A DNA stretch of 64,000 bases from an uncultured Atopobiaceae bacterium (GCA_944322145.1 CALUNW010000004.1:62001-126000); one strand, 5' to 3'; counted from the stretch's first letter, positions 15,754 to 24,848 are shown. Notes: a model not told the origin generated them from the sequence alone. Numbers and translations: made by a program.

Positions 15754-17976
15754 ATGAAGATCATCAAGCGCAACGGCTCGGAAGTCACCTTCGACATCTC
15801 CAAGATCGAGAACGCCATCCGCGCCGCCAACGCCGAGGTGCCCCAGAGCGAGCGCCTCACGGAGCGCGAGGTGAAGTTCGCCTCCCTCAACGTCACCGAC
15901 GAGTGCATGGAGGCCGGCCACACCGTCACCGTCGAGGAGGTCCAGGACCTCGTCGAGGACCAGCTGATGGCGCTCGACCACTTTGAGGTGGCCCGCAAGT
16001 ACATCATCTACCGCTACGTGCAGAACCAGAAGCGCCACAAGAACACCACCGACGACAAGATCCTCGCGCTCATCGAGTGCAACAACGAGGAGGTCAAGCA
16101 GGAGAACTCCAACAAGAACCCCACGGTGGTCTCCGTCCAGCGCGACTACATGGCCGGCGAGGTCTCCAAGGACCTCACGATGCGCGAGCTGCTCCCCGCC
16201 GACATCGTGGAGGCCCACAACGAGGGCATCATCCACTTCCACGACTCGGACTACTTCGCGCAGCACATGCACAACTGCGACCTCGTCAACCTCGAGGACA
16301 TGCTGCAGAACGGCACCGTGATCTCCGGCACGCTCATCGAGCGCCCGCACAGCTTCTCCACCGCCTGCAACATCGCCACGCAGATCATCGCCCAGGTTGC
16401 CTCCTGCCAGTACGGCGGCCAGTCCATCTCGCTCACGCACCTCGCGCCCTTCGTCGACGTGAGCCGCCAGAAGATCCGCCGCCAGGTGGAGGCCGAGATG
16501 GCCGCCATCGGCGCCGACCCCGGCGAGGAGAAGGTCTCCCAGATCGTCGAGGGCCGCGTCCGCGAGGAGATCGCCCGCGGCGTCCAGACCATCCAGTACC
16601 AGGTCGTCACCCTCATGACCACCAACGGCCAGGCTCCGTTCATCACGGTCTTCATGTACCTCAACGAGGCCAAGAACGAGCGCGAGAAGGCCGACCTGGC
16701 CCTCTGCATCGAGGAGATGCTCAAGCAGCGCTACCAGGGCGTCAAGAACGAGGAGGGCGTCTGGATCACCCCGGCCTTCCCGAAGCTCATCTACGTGCTC
16801 GAGGAGGACAACGTCCGCGAGGGCACCCCGTACTTCTACCTCACCAAGCTCGCGGCCAAGTGCACCGCCAAGCGCATGGTCCCCGACTACATCTCCGAGA
16901 AGAAGATGCGCGAGTTCAAGCTCTCCAAGGGCGAGACCGAGGGCAACGGCGACTGCTACACCTGCATGGGCTGCCGCTCCTTCCTCACCCCGGACCGCTC
17001 CGGCAACGGCTACGACAACGTGTCCAACGCGGGCAACTGGGAGCCGGGCAAGCCGAAGTACTACGGCCGCTTCAACCAGGGCGTCGTGACCATCAACCTC
17101 GTGGACGTGGCCCTCTCCGCCAACCGCGACATGGACAAGTTCTGGGAGATCTTCGACGAGCGCCTGGAGCTCTGCCACCGCGGCCTGCGCTGCCGCCACG
17201 AGCGCCTGCTCGGCACCACCTCCGACGCCGCGCCGATCCTGTGGCAGTACGGCGCCCTCGCGCGCCTCAAGAAGGGCGAGACGATCGACAAGCTCCTCTA
17301 CGGCGGCTACTCCACCATCAGCCTCGGCTACGCGGGCCTCTACGAGTGCGTCAAGGCCATGACCGGACACAGCCACACCGACAAGGAGGCCACGCCGTTC
17401 GCGCTGGCCGTCATGCAGCACATGAACGACAAGTGCGCCGAGTGGAAGGCCGCCGAGAACATCGACTACTCGCTCTACGGCACGCCGATCGAGTCCACCA
17501 CCTACAAGTTCGCCAAGTGCCTGCAGCGCCGCTTTGGCATCATCCCCGGCATCACGGACAAGGGCTACATCACCAACAGCTACCACGTCCACGTGACCGA
17601 GCCGATCGACGCCTTCACCAAGCTGCGCTTTGAGTCCGAGTTCCAGCGCCTCTCCCCCGGCGGGGCCATCTCCTACGTGGAGGTGCCGGACATGCAGGAC
17701 AACCTCGAGGCCGTCATCTCCGTCATGCAGTACATCTACGACCACATCATGTACGCCGAGCTCAACACCAAGAGCGACTACTGCCAGGTCTGCGGCTACG
17801 ACGGCGAGATCCAGATCGTCGAGGACGACGGCAAGCTCGTGTGGGAGTGCCCGCACTGCCACAACCGCGACCAGTCCAAGATGAACGTGGCGAGAAGGAC
17901 GTGCGGCTACATCGGCACCCAGTTCTGGAACCAGGGCCGCACCGAGGAGATCAAGGACCGCGTGCTGCACCTGTAG
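15754..17976 (+). CDS. nrdD: Anaerobic (class III) ribonucleoside-triphosphate reductase
   Basis: 740 residues; reduces NTPs to dNTPs by glycyl-radical chemistry in the absence of oxygen. The N-terminal ATP-cone (about 1-95) is the allosteric overall-activity site. The barrel domain contains the active-site Cys region (YTCMGCRS near 405). The C-terminal zinc ribbon has two Cys pairs (CQVC near 678 and CPHC near 705), and the radical site is G718 in RRTCGYIG. The length is normal. GGGAGAGAGG precedes the ATG. It is regulated by the NrdR boxes upstream, and nrdG follows after a large stem-loop. Codons 714-715 are the rare AGA AGG, unlike the CGC used elsewhere in the gene, and lie in the motif CGAGAAGGAC. 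Confidence 0.97.
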   Translation: MKIIKRNGSEVTFDISKIENAIRAANAEVPQSERLTEREVKFASLNVTDECMEAGHTVTVEEVQDLVEDQLMALDHFEVARKYIIYRYVQNQKRHKNTTDDKILALIECNNEEVKQENSNKNPTVVSVQRDYMAGEVSKDLTMRELLPADIVEAHNEGIIHFHDSDYFAQHMHNCDLVNLEDMLQNGTVISGTLIERPHSFSTACNIATQIIAQVASCQYGGQSISLTHLAPFVDVSRQKIRRQVEAEMAAIGADPGEEKVSQIVEGRVREEIARGVQTIQYQVVTLMTTNGQAPFITVFMYLNEAKNEREKADLALCIEEMLKQRYQGVKNEEGVWITPAFPKLIYVLEEDNVREGTPYFYLTKLAAKCTAKRMVPDYISEKKMREFKLSKGETEGNGDCYTCMGCRSFLTPDRSGNGYDNVSNAGNWEPGKPKYYGRFNQGVVTINLVDVALSANRDMDKFWEIFDERLELCHRGLRCRHERLLGTTSDAAPILWQYGALARLKKGETIDKLLYGGYSTISLGYAGLYECVKAMTGHSHTDKEATPFALAVMQHMNDKCAEWKAAENIDYSLYGTPIESTTYKFAKCLQRRFGIIPGITDKGYITNSYHVHVTEPIDAFTKLRFESEFQRLSPGGAISYVEVPDMQDNLEAVISVMQYIYDHIMYAELNTKSDYCQVCGYDGEIQIVEDDGKLVWECPHCHNRDQSKMNVARRTCGYIGTQFWNQGRTEEIKDRVLHL

Positions 17977-17984
17977 CATTCTCC

Positions 17985-18072
17985 CGCGGGACCGGAGGTA
18001 AGGCCCCGTGCTCAAACACTCTCGCGCTTCGCGCTGCGAAACTGCGCGCGGGACCTTACCTCCGGTCCCGCG
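17985..18072. repeat. CTCAAACA/AAACTGCGCG stem-loop between nrdD and nrdG
   Basis: Perfect 19-bp arms (17985-18003 with 18054-18072, CGCGGGACCGGAGGTAAGG and its complement). Inside are CCCCGTGCTCAAACA and AAACTGCGCGCGGGA, which are also found in the stem-loop at 27800-27868, whose arms have a different sequence. It may attenuate readthrough into nrdG or be a repeat element. Confidence 0.8.
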
Positions 18073-18150
18073 CGCTCTGTTGTCGGGGTGCGGCACGCGG
18101 GCCTTGGCCCGGCGCGTCCCCGAGGTTCTTCTCGGCAAATTGGAGTTGGA

Positions 18151-18705
18151 ATGAACTACGCGAACATCAAGTACTGCGACATCGCAAACGGGCCGGGCGT
18201 GCGGACCACGCTCTTCGTCTCCGGGTGCCGCCTGCACTGCCCCAACTGCTTCAACGAGGAGGCGTGGGACTTCGAGGCCGGCGAGCCGTTCACAGCGGAG
18301 GTGGCCGAGAAGATCATGGACTCGATGGACGTGCCCTACGTGGGCGGGCTCACCATCCTGGGCGGCGAGCCCATGGAGCCGGAGAACCAGGCCGGGCTCG
18401 TGGGCTTTCTCGAGGCGGTGCGCGAGCGCTTCGGGACCAGCAAGTCCATCTGGCTCTTCTCGGGCCACACCTGGGACCAGCTGGCGCCCGGCGGCGCGTG
18501 GAACCTGGGAGACGTCACGGACCGGCTGCTCGACACGCTGGACGTCCTCGTGGACGGGCCCTTCGTGCAGGACCTCCACGACATCACGCTGCGCTTCCGC
18601 GGCTCCTCCAACCAGCGGCTCATCGACGTGCCCGCCACGCTCGATGCGCCGGGAGACGTGGTCTGGTGGGAGGACGAGCCAATCTTCTCCACGCACGCGA
18701 TGTAG
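18151..18705 (+). CDS. nrdG: Anaerobic ribonucleotide reductase activating protein (radical SAM)
   Basis: 184 residues. The radical-SAM cluster motif C26-x3-C30-x2-C33 (GCRLHCPNC) binds [4Fe-4S], and the GGEP motif near 76 (ILGGEPM) binds SAM. It generates the glycyl radical on NrdD. ATG 18151 has GGAG and TTGGA just upstream; the in-frame extension to 18088 lacks an RBS. It is in an operon with nrdD, separated by the stem-loop at 17985-18072. The length is slightly above the usual 150-160 residues. Confidence 0.95.
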   Translation: MNYANIKYCDIANGPGVRTTLFVSGCRLHCPNCFNEEAWDFEAGEPFTAEVAEKIMDSMDVPYVGGLTILGGEPMEPENQAGLVGFLEAVRERFGTSKSIWLFSGHTWDQLAPGGAWNLGDVTDRLLDTLDVLVDGPFVQDLHDITLRFRGSSNQRLIDVPATLDAPGDVVWWEDEPIFSTHAM

Positions 18706-18723
18706 GCACGACATGAAGGCAGG

Positions 18724-18752
18724 TTGTAGAACCCGGAAGAATTGGGCATACT
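18724..18752 (+). promoter_or_regulatory. Candidate promoter for the Mg2+ ATPase transcript
   Basis: TTGTAG (18724-18729), 17-base spacer, CATACT (18747-18752). It lies just after nrdG and gives a leader of about 210 bases ahead of the MgtA-type gene. Confidence 0.5.
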
Positions 18753-18805
18753 GACCAGAGCAGAGAGGCGGACACGCGCCCGGACCCGAGGGAGGTGGTT
18801 TTCCC

Positions 18806-18895
18806 ATGAGTGACAGTCACAGTCGCAGACACGTTGCACCAAGGTCCATGGGAGAGACGCCTGCCGGTCGGGACGGCTGGCGCCGCCGCGCATAG
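18806..18895 (+). CDS. Possible 29-residue leader ORF upstream of the Mg2+ ATPase
   Basis: ATG 18806 follows GGAGG (18791-18795) by 10 bases and the frame stops at TAG 18893. The product is Ser/Arg/His-rich and basic, with no recognised domain. A GC hairpin (18920-18926 with 18932-18938, followed by TTCTCG) lies between it and the ATPase gene, an arrangement reminiscent of attenuation leaders. Mg2+ transporter genes of enterobacteria (mgtL) use leader ORFs, but there is no sequence similarity to claim. It may be non-coding. Confidence 0.3.
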   Translation: MSDSHSRRHVAPRSMGETPAGRDGWRRRA

Positions 18896-18969
18896 CGCAC
18901 GCTCAAGAAGCGCTCCCACGGGCCGCCACGAGCGGCCCTTCTCGTATCCCGGGATTGCGAGGTGGCGCC

Positions 18970-21699
18970 ATGCTGCTGGCCACCCTCCTCTCGCGTGCCC
19001 TCGCACGCCGCACAAACGTCACCCAGAGCGCGCCCCGTCCCGGAGCCGACTGGCTCCGCCACGTGGCGAGCATCTCGCCCGATGAGCTCCTCGCAGAGAT
19101 CGGGACGCGTGCCTCCGGCCTAACGGAGGAAGAGGTCGCGCAGATGCGCGCCTTCTGGGGAGAGAACAGACTCGGAGGCACCGAGCGCCCGTCGCTCCCA
19201 CGGCGCGTGCTCGCTGCGTTCCTCGACCCCTTCACCGGCATTCTCGTGCTCATCGCCGTTGTCTCCGTGCTCACGGACTGGGTCTTCGCGCGGCCGGGCG
19301 CGCGCGACCTCACCACGCCCGCCATCATCGCCGTTATGGTGCTGGTCTCGGGCGTGCTGCGCTTCGTTCAGGACGAGAGGAGCAGCGACGCCGCCTCTGC
19401 CCTCGCCGAGATGGTCGAGACCACCTGCTGCGTGGAGCGCGCGGGGTCCGGCCGTGTGGAGCTGCCGGTCGACGAGCTCGTCGTGGGAGACGTCGTGCAC
19501 CTCTCCTCGGGCGACCTCGTTCCGGCGGACCTGCGCCTGATCTTCTCGCGCGACCTCTTTGTGAGCCAGTCTGCGCTCACGGGGGAGTCCGAGAGCGTCG
19601 AGAAGCACCGGGAACTCTCCGCGGGAGACGCCGCCAGCGCCTCCGTCACCGACCTCGATGACCTCGCCTTCCTGGGCAGCAGCGTGATCTCGGGCGCCGC
19701 CACGGGCGTGGTGGTGGCAACGGGGGCCGCAACCCTCATCGGCGAGACCGCCTCGGGCCTCGCCTCCGCAGAAGGGCGCGGGCGCACGACAGCTTCGGGA
19801 GAGGGCGTCGCCCGCACGAGCCGCCTGCTCGTGGTCCTCATGCTCGTCATGGTGCCGGCGGTGGTTCTCGTGTCCGGTCTCACCAAGGGCAACTGGGTCG
19901 ACGCCGTGCTCTTCTCGCTCTCCGTGGCCGTGGGGCTCACGCCGGAGATGCTCCCCGTGCTCGTGACGTGCTGCCTCGGCAAGGGCGCGGTCGACCTCTC
20001 GCGCGACAGGGTCATCGTGAAGAGGCTCGACGCCGTCTCCGACCTCGGGGCCATCGACGTGCTCTGCTGCGACAAGACGGGGACGCTCACCGAGGATCGC
20101 GTGGCCCTCGAGCGACACCTCGACGTGCGGGGCGCGGAGGACCCGGGCGTGCTGCGCGCCGCCTTCGTGAACAGCTTCTTCGGGACGGGCGTCAAGAACC
20201 TCATCGACTCGGCCATCCTGCGCCGGGCGCTCGAGCTCGACCCCTCCGTGGAGGAGCTCTGCGATCGGTACGACCTCGTCGACGAGCTTCCCTTCGACTT
20301 CGAGCGCAGGCGCCTCAGCGTCGTGGTGGGCGACGGGACGGGAGAGACGCTCATGATCTGCAAGGGGGCGCTCGAGGAGGTGCTCGACGCCTGCGCCTTC
20401 GCCGAGCTGGACGGACGAGCCGTGCCCCTCTCCGCCTCGCTGGCCGACGACGTCACCGCCCGCGCCGAGGCCCTTGCGACCCAGGGCATGCGCGTCCTCG
20501 GGGTGGCCCTCAGGGAAAGCCCGGAGGGCGTCGGCAGGCTCACCGTGGCAGACGAGAAGAACATGACGCTCGTTGGGCTTCTCGCGTTTCTCGACCCGCC
20601 CAAGGCGAGCGCGGCCGAGGCGGTGGCGGCGCTCGCGGAGCACGGAGTCGAGACCAAGGTCCTCACCGGGGACTCCCCGCGCGTGGCGGCGCACGTGTGC
20701 CGCGCGATCGGCATCCCCGCGGGTGACGTGCTCACGGGCTCCGAGGTCGAGGCTCTTGACGACGAGGCGCTCGCCCGCCGCCTGCGGGATGTCTCGGTCC
20801 TCGCCAAGCTCTCGCCCTCCCAGAAGGCGCGGGTGGTGAGCGTCCTCAGGGGCGAGGGGCGCTCCGTGGGCTTCATGGGCGACGGGGTGAACGACGCCGC
20901 GGCGATGGCGGCCTCCGACTGCGGAATCTCCGTCGACTCCGCCGTGGACGTGGCCCGCGAGGCGGCTGACCTCATCCTGTTGGAGAAGGACCTCCTCGTA
21001 CTTGAGCGCGGGATCGTCTGCGGCCGCCGGACCCTCGCCAACATGACCAAGTACGTGAAGATGACCGTGAGCTCCAACTTTGGCAACATCTTCTCAGTGC
21101 TGGCCGCCTCGCTGCTGCTGCCCTTCCTCCCCATGAGCGCAGTCCAGCTCCTGCTCCTCAACCTGGTGTACGACCTCACCTGCACCGCGATTCCCTGGGA
21201 CGGTGTCGACGACGAGCTGGTTCGTGCCCCGCGCAGGTGGGACAGCGCCTCCATCCGCCGCTTCATGGTCGCCCTGGGTCCCGTGAGCTCCGTCTTCGAC
21301 CTCCTCACGTTTGGCGCCCTCTTCTTCGTGGTGTGCCCCGGCGTCGCGGGCGGTCCCTGGGGTGCCCTCGGCGATGCTGGACGGGCCCTCTTTGTGGCGA
21401 CGTTCCAGGCAGGCTGGCTCGTCGAGAGCATGTGGACGCAGACGCTGGCGGTCCACCTCGTCCGAACGCAGCGCGTTCCGTTTGTTGAGAGCCGGGCGTC
21501 GGCTCAGCTCGCCGCCCTCGGCACGGCGGGCGTCGCGCTCGTGACGGCGCTGCCGTTCACGCCGCTCGGCGCGGCGCTCGACCTCGCGCCGCTGCCCCTC
21601 TCATACTTCGCCCTGCTCGCGGCCATCGTTGCGCTCTACGCGACGGCTCTCCTGGTCGTCCGCCGGCGCTTCGTTCGCCGCAACGGGACGCTGCTGTAG
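18970..21699 (+). CDS. mgtA: MgtA/MgtB-type Mg2+-importing P-type ATPase
   Basis: 909-residue type IIIB P-type ATPase. It has an N-terminal cytosolic tail, actuator TGES, phosphorylated D368 in CCDKTGTLTED, the TGDSP motif, hinge GDGVNDAAAM, and about ten TM helices. M4 contains GLTPEMLP and the C-terminal half has the AIPWDGVDDELV segment seen in MgtA/B. It imports Mg2+ down its gradient using ATP. ATG 18970 sits 7 bases after GAGG; a TTG at 18955 is a poorer start. A possible leader ORF and hairpin precede it. A GACAATTAGGACAGG palindrome starts 11 bases after the stop. Confidence 0.88.
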   Translation: MLLATLLSRALARRTNVTQSAPRPGADWLRHVASISPDELLAEIGTRASGLTEEEVAQMRAFWGENRLGGTERPSLPRRVLAAFLDPFTGILVLIAVVSVLTDWVFARPGARDLTTPAIIAVMVLVSGVLRFVQDERSSDAASALAEMVETTCCVERAGSGRVELPVDELVVGDVVHLSSGDLVPADLRLIFSRDLFVSQSALTGESESVEKHRELSAGDAASASVTDLDDLAFLGSSVISGAATGVVVATGAATLIGETASGLASAEGRGRTTASGEGVARTSRLLVVLMLVMVPAVVLVSGLTKGNWVDAVLFSLSVAVGLTPEMLPVLVTCCLGKGAVDLSRDRVIVKRLDAVSDLGAIDVLCCDKTGTLTEDRVALERHLDVRGAEDPGVLRAAFVNSFFGTGVKNLIDSAILRRALELDPSVEELCDRYDLVDELPFDFERRRLSVVVGDGTGETLMICKGALEEVLDACAFAELDGRAVPLSASLADDVTARAEALATQGMRVLGVALRESPEGVGRLTVADEKNMTLVGLLAFLDPPKASAAEAVAALAEHGVETKVLTGDSPRVAAHVCRAIGIPAGDVLTGSEVEALDDEALARRLRDVSVLAKLSPSQKARVVSVLRGEGRSVGFMGDGVNDAAAMAASDCGISVDSAVDVAREAADLILLEKDLLVLERGIVCGRRTLANMTKYVKMTVSSNFGNIFSVLAASLLLPFLPMSAVQLLLLNLVYDLTCTAIPWDGVDDELVRAPRRWDSASIRRFMVALGPVSSVFDLLTFGALFFVVCPGVAGGPWGALGDAGRALFVATFQAGWLVESMWTQTLAVHLVRTQRVPFVESRASAQLAALGTAGVALVTALPFTPLGAALDLAPLPLSYFALLAAIVALYATALLVVRRRFVRRNGTLL

Positions 21700-21709
21700 G
21701 GCCCCTTGT

Positions 21710-21770
21710 GTGACAATTAGGACAGGTGACAATTTAACCTGTCCTAACTGTCACCCGCCCTAATTGTCAC
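21710..21770. repeat. GACAATTAGGACAGG palindrome
   Basis: Imperfect hairpin: GTGACAATTAGGACAGGT (21710-21727) pairs with ACCTGTCCTAACTGTCAC (21737-21754), followed by a further TAATTGTCAC half-site (21761-21770). Related to the nested element at 44186-44326. It separates the ATPase gene from the acetyltransferase gene and could end transcription. Confidence 0.65.
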
Positions 21771-21789
21771 CCGCCCCGAGAGGATGCCC

Positions 21790-22413
21790 ATGACCGTGCT
21801 CGACACCAGCGTTGCCCACATTCCCGTGCTCATGGTGCTCGGGGACCACGGGCCCGTCGCCGACGTCGCTCTGCCGGCGGGCTACCGCTTCGCCGCCTGG
21901 GAGCCGCGCTTCCGCGAGCCGTGGGTGCGCCTGCACGTCCTTCTCGGCCAGCTGCCGTCCTTTGATGAGGGACTTGACTACTTCGGGCGGACCTACGAGG
22001 CGGACCCCGCGGCGCTCTCCCGCCAGATGATTCTCGTGGCGGACGAGAAGGGCGAGCTTGCCGGCACGAGCTCGCTGTGGCGGGGCGACCACTTCGGCGA
22101 GCCGCGCCTGCGCGTGCACTGGGTCGGCGTGGACCCGGCCCACCAGCGCCGCGGCCTGGCCCGCGCGCTCATGCTCCGGACCATCCGCCTCTTTGACGAG
22201 CTGGTGCCCGCGGGCGAGCCGCCGCTCTACCTCACCACGCAGACGGAGAGCTGGCCTGCCTGCGGCATGTACCTCAAGCTGGGCTTCGTCCCCTACACCG
22301 GGCCGATGCCGCCCGGCTTTGCCGCCGACCCGGAAACGTTTGAGACGAGAAACGACGAGGCGTGGCGCATCATCCGCGCCAAGCTGGCCGAGGCTGACCG
22401 CACGCGGGCCTAG
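21790..22413 (+). CDS. GNAT-family N-acetyltransferase
   Basis: 207 residues. The acetyl-CoA loop appears as VDPAHQRRGLARAL (about 118-131, the Q/R-x-x-G-x-G/A pattern), and the C-terminal half has the usual MYLKLGF strand-helix. ATG 21790 is preferred because GAGAGG is 6 bases upstream; ATG 21784 abuts it directly. The acceptor cannot be predicted. It stands between a palindrome and an unrecognised gene 141 bases downstream. Confidence 0.8.
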   Translation: MTVLDTSVAHIPVLMVLGDHGPVADVALPAGYRFAAWEPRFREPWVRLHVLLGQLPSFDEGLDYFGRTYEADPAALSRQMILVADEKGELAGTSSLWRGDHFGEPRLRVHWVGVDPAHQRRGLARALMLRTIRLFDELVPAGEPPLYLTTQTESWPACGMYLKLGFVPYTGPMPPGFAADPETFETRNDEAWRIIRAKLAEADRTRA

Positions 22414-22554
22414 GGGCGCCGCTCGCGGACTTTTCGGCGTCCGGACAGGCAGCGCGAGGCCCTGACCTCGGCACGCAGCTCCGTGCAAGCTGCGTGGCAG
22501 ACGCCGCGCTCCCGAGGCTGGTAGCCTCCTTCGCACCCAATCGAAGGAGGTCAC

Positions 22555-23256
22555 ATGAGCCTGCACTGGCAGACCAAGAACGGCCCGGTGGCGGCCGTCT
22601 GCGTCCCCTACTCCCACATGGACGACGATGACGCGACGCTCTTCTACGACACGATCAACGCGCTTCTCGTCTACGCAAACAATCGCCTGGGCATCGTCGA
22701 CCCGTCGGAGCTGCACGAGCGCTCGGGCGCGCCGTGCATGCTCTACGAGCACGGCGGTCAGGTGGCTGACGCGCTCTGGCGCAACCGCCAGCTCGTCGAC
22801 GACTTCGTGCGCGACAACCCCCTGCACCTGTCGCAGGGCCACCTTGACTGCGCGAGACCCTGGCGCTGGGCGCTGCGCGACATGTTCACCGTCGTGGACG
22901 CGAACGAAGACAGCGTGCTGTACATGAACCGCACCCACCTCTTCGCCGTGGGCGCGAGCCAGGACCCCGCGGACAGCCACGTGCACCACATACCCTCGCT
23001 CATGCTCCTCACGCTGCTGCCCTTCAAGGGGGGCATCGTCACGAGCGGCATGACGATTCACCTCTCCCAAGAGCCCGCGAGCTGGGCGCTCCCCCTGATC
23101 GCGCAGCAGGCGAAGGAGTTCTGCACGCGCACCATCATCGCGACGTCCGGCCAGCTCACGGCCTACGGACGAAAGGTTCCCGACGGCGAGAACCTCGTGA
23201 CGGAGCGGTTCCAGAGGGAGGTGGACCAGGGCTTCGCCGACGGCACGCTGCTGTGA
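22555..23256 (+). CDS. Protein of unknown function, 233 residues
   Basis: I do not recognise this family. It has an excellent ribosome site (AAGGAGG, 5 bases before the ATG) and strongly biased codons, so it is a real gene. It is soluble, without signal peptide or TM helix. It is acidic near the N-terminus (HMDDDDATLFYD), rich in Trp and His, with a central SHVHHIPSLMLL segment and a conserved-looking FKGGIVTSGMTIHLSQEP stretch that could form a ligand pocket. Cysteines are few and not arranged as a metal site. It sits alone and is followed by a GAGTAAGAG palindrome 26 bases after the stop. Confidence 0.7.
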   Translation: MSLHWQTKNGPVAAVCVPYSHMDDDDATLFYDTINALLVYANNRLGIVDPSELHERSGAPCMLYEHGGQVADALWRNRQLVDDFVRDNPLHLSQGHLDCARPWRWALRDMFTVVDANEDSVLYMNRTHLFAVGASQDPADSHVHHIPSLMLLTLLPFKGGIVTSGMTIHLSQEPASWALPLIAQQAKEFCTRTIIATSGQLTAYGRKVPDGENLVTERFQREVDQGFADGTLL

Positions 23257-23282
23257 GACGATGCCTCGTCAAACGCCCGGCG

Positions 23283-23356
23283 GCGCCGAGTAAGAGTTAT
23301 TTGCGAAATAGCGCGACCAAAAGGGCGGCTTTTCGCATATTTCTCTTACTCGGCGC
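23283..23356. repeat. GAGTAAGAG palindrome, copy 2
   Basis: 14-bp perfect ends (23283-23296 GCGCCGAGTAAGAG with 23343-23356). Inner arms TTTGCGAAA and TTTTCGCATA continue the pairing around a GC centre. It lies in the 153-base gap between convergent genes. Confidence 0.8.
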
Positions 23357-23409
23357 GCGGGGCGCCTGCTCGGCGCCGCGGGCGGGCCCGAGCGCGCGGC
23401 CCTTCTCGC

Positions 23410-24618
23410 CTACGCGCAGAAGACGTGCTCCTCCAGGCGGCAGAAGGCCTCCTGCACGCGCGCGAGCGGCAGCGCGAGGTTCATGCGGATGTGGCACGGC
23501 CCGTGGAAGGCGCGGCCGTCCTGCCAGCAGACGCCCACGCGGTGCCCCGCGCGCAGGAGCTCGTCGATCGAGCGACCGTTCTTCTCGCACCACTGCGTGC
23601 AGTCGAGGAAGAGCATGTAGGTGCCCTGGGGGCGGAAGACGCTCACGCCGGGCAGGCGCTGCTCGATGAAGTCGCACGCCCAGTCGACGTTGCCGGCGAT
23701 GACCTGGTTGAGCTCGTCGGCCCAGGCGCGGCCCTCGGGGCCGTACGCGCCGATCAGCGCGTGCTGGGAGAGGACGTTCATGCTGTTGTAGTGCGTCTTC
23801 TTGCCCTTGGTGGTCACGCGGTCGCGCAGGTAGCCGTCATAGATCACGTGGTAGCTGCCGATGAGGCCGGCGAGGTTGAAGGTCTTGGACGGCGCGTAGA
23901 GCGCGATCGTGCGCCTCCGCGCGTCCTCGGAGACCGACTGGGTGGGGATGTGCGAGAGGCCCGGGCGCACGATGTCGGACCAGATCTCGTCGGAGATGAC
24001 CACGCAGTCGTGGGCGGCATAGAGCTCCATCGCGCGCTCGATCTCCCAGCGCTCCCACACGCGGCCGCAGGGGTTGTGCGGCGAGCAGAAGATGGCCACG
24101 TGGATGCGCTCCTCGGCGAGGCGTCGCTCCATGTCCTCGAAGTCCATGCGCCAGACGCCGTCCGCGTCGCGCACGAGCGGCGAGTGCACGATCTTGAAGC
24201 CGTTGTCCTCGAGGCTGTGCGTGAAGCCCACGTAGGTGGGGCTGTGCACGAGCACCGGGTCGCCGGGCGCGGCAAAGGCCGTGAGGGCCGAGACCACGCC
24301 GCCGAGCACGCCGTTCTGGTAGCCGATGTGCTCCGGCAGGAGGTCGCCCACGCCCTTGCGGTCGCGATGCCAGTCAATGATGACCTGGTAATAGGCGTCG
24401 CTCGGGCTGAAGTAGCCAAACGTGGGGTACTGCAGGCGCTCCTGGATGGCACGCGTGATCGACGGCGCCACGGGGAAGTTCATGTCGGCCACCCACATGG
24501 GGATGGCGTCGAAGCCCTCGTCGGGCGCGGGGTAGCCCGAGCCGGGCGCGCCGATGGCGTCGACGGCGAGCGCGTCATGGCCGGCGCGGTCGAGAACGGT
24601 GGTGAAGTCGTAGGTCAT
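23410..24618 (-). CDS. patB: MalY/PatB-type PLP aminotransferase (probable cystathionine beta-lyase)
   Basis: 402 residues of PLP fold type I. The N-terminal IPMWVADMNFPVAP, FCSPHNPCGRVW, ISDEIWSDIV and APSKTFNLAGL (Schiff-base lysine) motifs are diagnostic of the MalY/PatB group, which cleaves C-S bonds of cystathionine or cysteine conjugates, releasing thiol and pyruvate. Start 24618 follows AAGGACC; the frame stays open further upstream, but only through GC-repeat and palindromic DNA without an RBS. It is monocistronic. A stretch of direct GGTGCCCGG repeats (about 24679-24715) lies upstream. Confidence 0.85.
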   Translation of the reverse strand: MTYDFTTVLDRAGHDALAVDAIGAPGSGYPAPDEGFDAIPMWVADMNFPVAPSITRAIQERLQYPTFGYFSPSDAYYQVIIDWHRDRKGVGDLLPEHIGYQNGVLGGVVSALTAFAAPGDPVLVHSPTYVGFTHSLEDNGFKIVHSPLVRDADGVWRMDFEDMERRLAEERIHVAIFCSPHNPCGRVWERWEIERAMELYAAHDCVVISDEIWSDIVRPGLSHIPTQSVSEDARRRTIALYAPSKTFNLAGLIGSYHVIYDGYLRDRVTTKGKKTHYNSMNVLSQHALIGAYGPEGRAWADELNQVIAGNVDWACDFIEQRLPGVSVFRPQGTYMLFLDCTQWCEKNGRSIDELLRAGHRVGVCWQDGRAFHGPCHIRMNLALPLARVQEAFCRLEEHVFCA

Positions 24619-24730
24619 GGAGGGTCCTTTCGACAGAGGCGTCCCCGCTAGGATACTCGTGCGCCGCGCAGGGCGCCAGGGTGCCCGGGTGCCAGGGTGC
24701 CCGGGTGCCCGGGCACCGCCGCCTCGCCCC

Positions 24731-24807
24731 ATTAACGCGCACAGCGTGTTTTCACTTTCTATATCCGCAGTTGAGTTTTTCGCGCAAGACAATCCGTGCG
24801 CGTTATT
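24731..24807. repeat. AACGCGCACAG-type palindromic repeat, copy B (inverted)
   Basis: Arms TAACGCGCAC/GTGCGCGTTA, with the core CTATATCCGCAG being the complement of the CTGCGGATATA core of copies A and C. It is therefore in opposite orientation to copy C, which lies on the other side of the gene at 24849-25988. Confidence 0.75.
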
Positions 24808-24848
24808 TCCGCAGTGCGTCCCCTCACGACCACAGCCGGGAGGCAGCC

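Noticed and set aside
18706..18969. M-box (Mg2+) riboswitch before the Mg2+ ATPase gene
   Set aside because: None of the conserved M-box core segments could be found; only a possible short ORF and one GC hairpin are visible.
24679..24715. GGTGCCCGG direct repeats as a regulatory array
   Set aside because: A short, imperfect, low-complexity stretch upstream of a single gene with no counterpart elsewhere in the window; slippage is the simpler explanation.
24618..24792. N-terminal extension of the PatB/MalY enzyme by 58 residues
   Set aside because: The extension runs into GC direct repeats and a palindrome, has no ribosome site and does not resemble the family; ATG at 24618 has AAGGACC upstream.
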